Source: CAVSCD01 sp963726335
Lineage (GTDB): Bacteria; Acidobacteriota; Aminicenantia; Aminicenantales; UBA8522
NCBI GenBank assembly: GCA_963726335.1
Contig: CAVSCD010000012.1
Span: 992,001-1,056,000, forward strand
Length of the DNA: 64,000 nucleotides
Direction of reading: 5' to 3'
Of the stretch, positions 59,224-64,000 are shown piece after piece (position 1 is the first letter of the stretch; each line of letters begins with the position of its first letter). The position numbers and the translations under genes were made by a program. The notes below the pieces were generated by a model. It made no database searches, was not told the origin of the DNA, and was given only the letters and a program-made list of their open reading frames with translations.

Positions 59224-61953
59224 ATGGCTAAAGATGTGGTCTGCGGCATGGATGTCGACGAGCGGAATCCGTCCGCAAAATCGGAATATCAGGGGACAGC
59301 GTATTACTTCTGCTCCGAATACTGCAAAACGGCCTTCGATCGGGAGCCGGAGAAGTACTTGAAGGCCCCGGGGACCGCGGGCATGCCCGGAAAAGGCACG
59401 AGCCCAAAAAATCATGGGAAAGCGGCCGAGGCCGCCGGGGGCATAACCGGCAAAGCGCCGAAACCCGCGGCTGAGGGACGGAAAGAGTCCGGGCAGTCTG
59501 ATAAAACCGGTTCCCGGTCGCAGCGCCTCGACCTTCCCGTCCGAGGCATGCACTGCGCGGGCTGCGCGGCCAATATCGAAAAGAGCCTGCGCGCCGTGGC
59601 CGGGATCGAGCGGGCGGCCGTGAACTACGCGACCTCGCTGGCCACCGTGATCTTCGACCCGGGCATCGTCAAGCCGGACGTCTTGGTCAAATTGATCCGG
59701 GAGATCGGCTACGATGTGGGCACGGTCACGGCCGAGATCCCGATCGAAGGGATCGTCTGTGCCGGCTGCGTCCAAAACATCGAGCGGGCGCTCACCGCCG
59801 TGCGCGGGGTTGTCGGGGCCTCGGTGAACCTGGCCACCGGCAGGGCGAGGGTGGAATACCTTCCTGCCGAGACGAACCGGGCAGAGCTGAGCCGGTCGAT
59901 CGAGTCCGTCGGCTACAAGGTGTTGGTCGTCCCGGAAACCGATGATGCGGAGGACATCGAAGAGGCCATCCGCGTCAGGGAATACGGGCGGCTGAAAACC
60001 CGGTTCATCGCCGGCATCGTCCTGGCCGTCCTGATATTCGTCGGCAGCATGCCCCACTGGTTTCATTGGGCGCCGGGATTCCTCAAGAATTTCTATTTCC
60101 TCTGGGCGCTGGCGACCCCGGTCCAGTTCGTCATCGGCTGGCCGTTCCTGCGGGGCGCCTGGCTCGCTTTCCGGCACCGGAACGCCGACATGAATACCTT
60201 GATCGCCGTCGGGACCCTGGCCTCCTATATCTACAGCGCGGCGGCGACCGTGTTCCCGGCGTTTTTTACCGGGGCCGGCCTCAAACCCGCTGTCTATTTC
60301 GACACCTCGGCGTTCATCATCGCCCTGATCCTTTTCGGCCGGCTGCTCGAGGCCAGGGCCAAGGGCCGCACCTCCGAGGCGATTAAGAAGCTGGCCGGGC
60401 TCGAGCCGAAAACGGCCCGCGTCGTGCGCGACGGCGTCGAGTCCGACATCCCCATCAAGGAGGTGCTGGCCGGCGACCTGATCGTCGTGCGTCCGGGCGA
60501 GAGGATCCCCGTCGACGGGATCGTCGAGGACGGCCGCTCGGCTGTCGATGAGTCGATGATCACGGGCGAGAGCATGCCGGTCAAGAAAGGTCCGGGAGAC
60601 GAGGTCATCGGGGCGACGCTCAACAAGACGGGAAGCTTCCGGTTCCGGGCGACCAAAGTGGGTAAGGACACGGCCCTGGCCCAGATCATCCGGCTCGTCC
60701 GGGAAGCCCAGGGCTCGAAGGCGCCCATCCAGCGACTGGCGGACGTGATCGCCGGCTACTTCGTCCCGGTCGTCATGTCCGTCGCCGTGGCGACTTTTGT
60801 CATCTGGTTCGATTTCGGGCCGGCGCCTGCCTTCACCTTCGCCCTGCTCAACTTCGTGGCCGTGATGATCATCGCCTGCCCGTGCGCCCTGGGCCTGGCG
60901 ACGCCCACGGCGGTCATGGTCGGCACCGGGCGCGGCGCCGAGCAGGGCATCCTGATCAAAGGCGGCGAGAGCCTGGAGACCATCCACAAGGTCGACACGA
61001 TCCTGTTCGATAAGACGGGGACCCTGACAAAGGGCGAACCCGAGGTCACGGATGTCATCACGGCCGGGCCGCTGGGCGAAGCCGAGCTGATCACGCTGGC
61101 GGCCGCGGCCGAACGGCGGTCCGAGCATCCCCTGGCCCTGGCGGTCCTCCATTTTGCGGGAGAGAAGAACCTGCCCCTTGTCGAGCCCGATTCCTTCGAG
61201 GCGGTCGAGGGGCGCGGAGTCATTGCCTCCGTCGGCCGGAAGACCGTTCTTTTAGGCAACGCGAGCCTGATGAGAGAGCGCGGCGTCGAAGTCGGGGAGG
61301 CGGCGGCGCGGTCCGCGGAGTTGACCGCCCAGGGCAAGACCGTGATCTTCGCCGCCGTGGACGGGCAGGCCGCGGGGCTCTTGGCCGTGGCCGACACGCT
61401 CAAGGACAACTCCGCCGAAGCGATTTCCAGCCTGAAACGACTGGGGATCGACGTCGTCATGCTGACGGGCGACGAGCGCCGGACGGCCGAGACAGTCGCC
61501 CGCTCGGTCGGGATCGAGACGGTCATCGCCCAGGTCCGGCCCGAGGACAAGCTCCGGGAGATCGAGCGGCTTCAAAAGGCAGGGAAGGTCGTTGCCATGG
61601 TGGGCGATGGGATCAACGATGCGCCGGCGCTCGCCAGGGCCGACGTCGGGATCGCCATCGGCACGGGGACGGATGTGGCCATGGAGGCCTCGGACATCAC
61701 CCTGATCCGGGGGGACCTGGGCGCGGTCGCCTCGGCGATCGCTCTGAGCAAGAAGACGATCCGGGTCATCAAGCAGAACCTGTTCTGGGCGTTCATCTAT
61801 AACGTCATCGGCATCCCGATCGCGGCCGGGGTGCTCTATCCTTTCTTCAAGGTGCTGCTCGACCCGATCATCGCCTCGGCGGCCATGGCCTTCAGCTCGG
61901 TGTCGGTGGTCACGAACTCGCTCAGGCTGCGGCGCATGAAGATCCGGACGTAG
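59224..61953 (+). CDS. Heavy-metal (copper-type) P1B ATPase with YHS and two HMA domains
   Basis: A 909-residue metal pump. ATG at 59224 follows GGCGAGGAC. An N-terminal YHS domain (about 1-48: C7, C30, C34) is followed by a Gly/Lys-rich linker, then two HMA domains with CAGC at 111-114 and 179-182. The ATPase core has TGES, the membrane metal site C552-P-C554 and the phosphorylated D596 in DKTGT. The CPC type fits Cu(I) export. The extra YHS domain matches the exported YHS protein encoded downstream. Followed after 12 bases by a tiny membrane-peptide gene. Confidence 0.93.
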   Translation: MAKDVVCGMDVDERNPSAKSEYQGTAYYFCSEYCKTAFDREPEKYLKAPGTAGMPGKGTSPKNHGKAAEAAGGITGKAPKPAAEGRKESGQSDKTGSRSQRLDLPVRGMHCAGCAANIEKSLRAVAGIERAAVNYATSLATVIFDPGIVKPDVLVKLIREIGYDVGTVTAEIPIEGIVCAGCVQNIERALTAVRGVVGASVNLATGRARVEYLPAETNRAELSRSIESVGYKVLVVPETDDAEDIEEAIRVREYGRLKTRFIAGIVLAVLIFVGSMPHWFHWAPGFLKNFYFLWALATPVQFVIGWPFLRGAWLAFRHRNADMNTLIAVGTLASYIYSAAATVFPAFFTGAGLKPAVYFDTSAFIIALILFGRLLEARAKGRTSEAIKKLAGLEPKTARVVRDGVESDIPIKEVLAGDLIVVRPGERIPVDGIVEDGRSAVDESMITGESMPVKKGPGDEVIGATLNKTGSFRFRATKVGKDTALAQIIRLVREAQGSKAPIQRLADVIAGYFVPVVMSVAVATFVIWFDFGPAPAFTFALLNFVAVMIIACPCALGLATPTAVMVGTGRGAEQGILIKGGESLETIHKVDTILFDKTGTLTKGEPEVTDVITAGPLGEAELITLAAAAERRSEHPLALAVLHFAGEKNLPLVEPDSFEAVEGRGVIASVGRKTVLLGNASLMRERGVEVGEAAARSAELTAQGKTVIFAAVDGQAAGLLAVADTLKDNSAEAISSLKRLGIDVVMLTGDERRTAETVARSVGIETVIAQVRPEDKLREIERLQKAGKVVAMVGDGINDAPALARADVGIAIGTGTDVAMEASDITLIRGDLGAVASAIALSKKTIRVIKQNLFWAFIYNVIGIPIAAGVLYPFFKVLLDPIIASAAMAFSSVSVVTNSLRLRRMKIRT

Positions 61954-61965
61954 GGAGGATCAGAG

Positions 61966-62055
61966 ATGGCAATCAAAATCCTGGTGACGGCGGCCGGCCT
62001 CGCGCTCATCGTTCTCATCAACTGGTATTTCCTGCTGTCCCGGCGGAAGGGCTGA
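61966..62055 (+). CDS. 29-residue single-span membrane peptide
   Basis: Starts ATG at 61966 after GGGAGGATCAG, a strong ribosome-binding site, and ends TGA at 62053-62055. It reads as one hydrophobic helix (ILVTAAGLALIVLINWYFLL) with a basic tail SRRKG, so N-out/C-in insertion is likely. Position right after the ATPase gene suggests an accessory or stabilising subunit of the pump. Small peptides of this kind are linked to other P-type ATPases; the specific role here is inference. Confidence 0.65.
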   Translation: MAIKILVTAAGLALIVLINWYFLLSRRKG

Positions 62056-62062
62056 ACGGCTG

Positions 62063-62339
62063 CCGGTTGCATCTCCATCCGTGTGATTAGGTGATTGAGA
62101 TTTGGGGTCCTGTCACGGCGCGCCCCTGTGCGTCCTCGCGCCGGCGGATAAGATCCCGAAGTGTCGCCGGTATCACTCCTTGCCCCCGGGTGAACTGATA
62201 GTCAAGAGCTTTTTCAGAATATTTCGCAGAATAGCGACTCCGGGTCGCTCCGCCGCTATTCTGATGGTCGCTCCGAAGACTCCGCTTCCCGCCGGTCCCC
62301 GTCGCTCCGGGCGCGCAGGGGCTATCGCCGCGCCACCCC
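62063..62339 (+). repeat. Dispersed GGGTCCTGTCA repeat, copy 2 (expanded)
   Basis: Left (62063-62142) and right (62297-62339) modules nearly match copy 1, but 154 bases lie between them instead of 43. This middle part contains a perfect 10-bp palindrome CAGAATAGCG/CGCTATTCTG (62227-62236, 62254-62263) and several TCGCTCCG motifs. It occupies most of the gap between the membrane peptide and the YHS protein gene; no gene is seen in it. Confidence 0.8.
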
Positions 62340-62395
62340 TCAGAGAGATCATCGCCGTCACATGGTTGGAGAGGCTTCTGCGGCTGCCCGGGGCT

Positions 62396-62424
62396 TTGAC
62401 AAGATGCCGCGGAGCCGTCATAAT
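62396..62424 (+). promoter_or_regulatory. Promoter of the exported YHS protein gene
   Basis: TTGACA (62396-62401), 17 bases, CATAAT (62419-62424); TAATAT at 19 bases is an alternative -10. A 19-bp spacer would recall MerR/CueR-controlled promoters, but 17 bp is at least as good. AAGGAGC lies before the ATG at 62474. Confidence 0.6.
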
Positions 62425-62473
62425 ATCATCGAACGGTTAGCAACACGGTAAAACCTTATAAGGAGCAATTTGA

Positions 62474-63052
62474 ATGAATAATCGACGACTGTTCGCGTTC
62501 CTCCTGGCGTTCGCTTTTGTTTTTGTGATGATCGGCATCGCCCAGGAGAAGTCTGATGACACGGCCATCGACCCCGTCTGCGGCATGACGGTGAACAAGG
62601 CCCAGGCCAAGGCCACCTATGAATACAAGGGGACGACCTATTATTTCTGCAACCCCGGCTGCAAGGAATCCTTTGCCAAGGACCCGGAGAAGTTCCTGCA
62701 GAAGCAGACGACGGGAGCCCAGCCCGGCATGATGAAGCACGGAATGGGCGGCGACTGCCCGATGATGCAGGGCCAGGCGGGCAAGGGCTGCTGCGGGAAG
62801 ATGATGGGCCAGGGCATGCAGGGCCATGGAATGATGGCCCAGGGCTGCCCGATGATGGACAAGGACGTCGAGAAGAAAGTCGAGAACACGGCCGACGGCG
62901 TGACTATCAAGATCAGCTCGAAAAACCCCGAGACTGTGAAAAAGATCCAGGAGCACGTTGCCAAGATGGGCGAGTGTTGCGCGAAGATGGGCGAGGGTTG
63001 CACCATGATGAAGAAGGTACAGCAGGAAGCGCCCAAGGCAGAGAAAAAATAG
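62474..63052 (+). CDS. Exported YHS-domain, Met/Cys/His-rich metal-binding protein
   Basis: A 192-residue protein with a signal peptide (FAFLLAFAFVFVMIGIAQ). The YHS domain spans 31-78 (DPVCGMTV with C36, then YYFCNPGC with C59 and C63) and strongly resembles the YHS domain of the upstream ATPase. Residues 84-128 are packed with MM, CPMM, GCCGKMM and HG motifs, typical of copper-binding tails; two more Cys clusters (MGECCAKMGEGC) follow. Likely a periplasmic copper sponge or chaperone for the pump. It has its own promoter, beyond a repeat. Metal identity is inferred from composition. Confidence 0.85.
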   Translation: MNNRRLFAFLLAFAFVFVMIGIAQEKSDDTAIDPVCGMTVNKAQAKATYEYKGTTYYFCNPGCKESFAKDPEKFLQKQTTGAQPGMMKHGMGGDCPMMQGQAGKGCCGKMMGQGMQGHGMMAQGCPMMDKDVEKKVENTADGVTIKISSKNPETVKKIQEHVAKMGECCAKMGEGCTMMKKVQQEAPKAEKK

Positions 63053-63079
63053 CCCCGCGGGTGTTTTTCTAATAAACCC

Positions 63080-63252
63080 TTCAACTCCACGCTGACCCGG
63101 AAAGGCGGGGTTGAAGTCTATCTCTCTGAGCGGCATCGATTCTGAAGTCTCCGCCCCGGACTCGTCGAGAGCCTGCGCGGAGGGAGCTTGGCGCGCAGCC
63201 TGGGTGCCGGCTCCAGCCGCTGAGTCCGCCGGAGATTTCAACTCCCGCTTGG
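63080..63252. repeat. Nested inverted-repeat element before mnmA
   Basis: CTTCAACTCC (about 63086) pairs with GGGGTTGAAG (about 63107-63116); the latter region also pairs with TTTCAACTCCCGC near 63236-63248. Inside, CTGCGCG/CGCGCAG (about 63173-63198) is a perfect stem. The 248-base gap between the YHS gene and mnmA holds this structured DNA and no gene I can support. Confidence 0.4.
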
Positions 63253-63300
63253 CTCTGTGCCCTGGGAGCAAATTCTGTTATTCTATCCTCAGGAAAGACG

Positions 63301-64000
63301 ATGGCTGCGGGACCCGGGAAACAGAAACGCGTCGTCGTCGCCATGAGCGGTGGCGTCGATTCCACGGTCGCCGCCGGCATACTCAAGGAGCAGGGGTACG
63401 AGGTCATCGGCGTGACCATGAACCTCTATGCCCTTCCCCGTGAGCTTTGCCGGTCGGAGGAGCTGCGAGCGTGTTGCGGTGCCAAGGCCGTCGAGGACGC
63501 CCACCAGGCGGCCTTCGACCTCGGCATCTCCCATTTCGTCATCGACCTCCGGAAGGAGTTCGAGGCCTCGGTGATCAAGGATTTCTGCCGGGAATACGGC
63601 CGCGGCCGGACTCCCAACCCCTGCATCCGATGCAACGAACATATCAAGTTCCGGCTGCTCGCTCAGCGGGCGGGGCGGCTCGGCGCCGACCTTGTCGCCA
63701 CCGGCCACCACGCGAGAGTCGCCTATCACCGGGATTCGGGCCGCTTCCGCCTCCGGAAAGGGAAGGATGCCGCCAAAGATCAGTCCTACTTTCTGTATAC
63801 GCTCACCCAAGAGCAGCTGTCTCGGAGCCTTTTTCCCGTCGGCGGCATGCTGAAGCGCGAAGTCAGGGCGCTGGCCCGAAAATGGGGGATGCGGGTGGCG
63901 GATAAGGCGGAAAGCCAGGAGATCTGCTTTGCCCCGCTGGGAGATTACCCCGAATTCCTGAAAAAAAGGAGCCCGCGGGCGTTCGTGCCCGGCCCGATCA
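63301..64000 (+). CDS. mnmA: tRNA-specific 2-thiouridylase MnmA (3' end missing)
   Basis: MnmA adds sulfur to U34 of Lys, Glu and Gln tRNAs. The frame is open from ATG 63301 to the window edge (233 residues visible of about 360). The PP-loop VVVAMSGGVDST binds ATP; C108 in RTPNPCIRCN and C209 in ESQEICF are the catalytic Cys pair; ATGHHARV and DQSYFLYTLTQEQL are signatures. CAGGAAAG precedes the ATG. Its C-terminal beta-barrel lies outside the window. Confidence 0.95.
   Translation, partial: MAAGPGKQKRVVVAMSGGVDSTVAAGILKEQGYEVIGVTMNLYALPRELCRSEELRACCGAKAVEDAHQAAFDLGISHFVIDLRKEFEASVIKDFCREYGRGRTPNPCIRCNEHIKFRLLAQRAGRLGADLVATGHHARVAYHRDSGRFRLRKGKDAAKDQSYFLYTLTQEQLSRSLFPVGGMLKREVRALARKWGMRVADKAESQEICFAPLGDYPEFLKKRSPRAFVPGPI

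Noticed and set aside
59035..61152. Long minus-strand open frame over the ATPase gene
   Set aside because: Opposes a gene with clear catalytic motifs and shows no motif of its own.
63111..63443. Short frame between the YHS gene and mnmA
   Set aside because: Overlaps the mnmA start in another frame and is made of inverted-repeat DNA.

Overview
The window is a 64 kb stretch of a GC-rich bacterial chromosome, mostly conserved housekeeping genes. A lipoprotein-like lytic transglycosylase, an outer-membrane barrel protein, two RND pumps and a periplasmic adaptor indicate a two-membraned (Gram-negative type) cell. Gene content, tryptophanase and the style of RNA polymerase would suit an Acidobacteriota/Aminicenantota-like lineage, but that placement is inference and cannot be proved here.

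Bases 1-30463 (plus strand) form one uninterrupted transcription/translation supercluster: nusG(partial)-rplK-rplA-rplJ-rplL-rpoB-rpoC, then rpsL-rpsG-fusA-tuf, then the S10, spc and alpha operons through rplQ, with secY, adk, map, infA and rpmJ in their classical places. Most genes overlap or are a few bases apart. The three notable gaps are a T-rich spacer before rpoB, a strong promoter with a palindrome over its -10 before rpsL, and a hairpin between tuf and rpsJ. RpoB carries an extra insertion with eight cysteines, and tuf has codon use unlike everything around it.

Bases 30465-38630 hold shorter units: a MltD-like transglycosylase (frameshifted at its end), cca-like nucleotidyltransferase with galE, a LEA2-like exported protein, a barrel protein, tsaC and an exported alpha/beta hydrolase. 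Bases 38766-46185 encode two tandem RND transporters plus a membrane-fusion adaptor. Bases 46236-50720 (minus) are cobB-larC-folE-metG. Bases 50862-54063 (plus) are mtnP, a PfkB kinase and tryptophanase. Bases 54253-58855 (minus) run yebC-ruvC-ruvA-ruvB, then queA and a small unknown gene with an apparently leaderless promoter. Bases 59224-63052 are a copper-type module: YHS-HMA-HMA P1B ATPase, a 29-residue membrane peptide and a Met/Cys-rich exported YHS protein. mnmA runs off the right edge.

The most unusual content is in the spacers of the right half. At least five kinds of small palindromic or repeated element occur there: a dispersed family sharing the core GGGTCCTGTCA (four copies), a MITE-like element with 4-bp CTAG duplications that supplies the stop codon of tsaC, a 249-bp element with 15-bp inverted ends, a GTCATGGCGAG palindrome, and further nested inverted repeats. 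No tRNA, rRNA, CRISPR array or transposase gene was seen. Promoters match a sigma-70 consensus (TTGACA, 17 bp, TATAAT) very closely.
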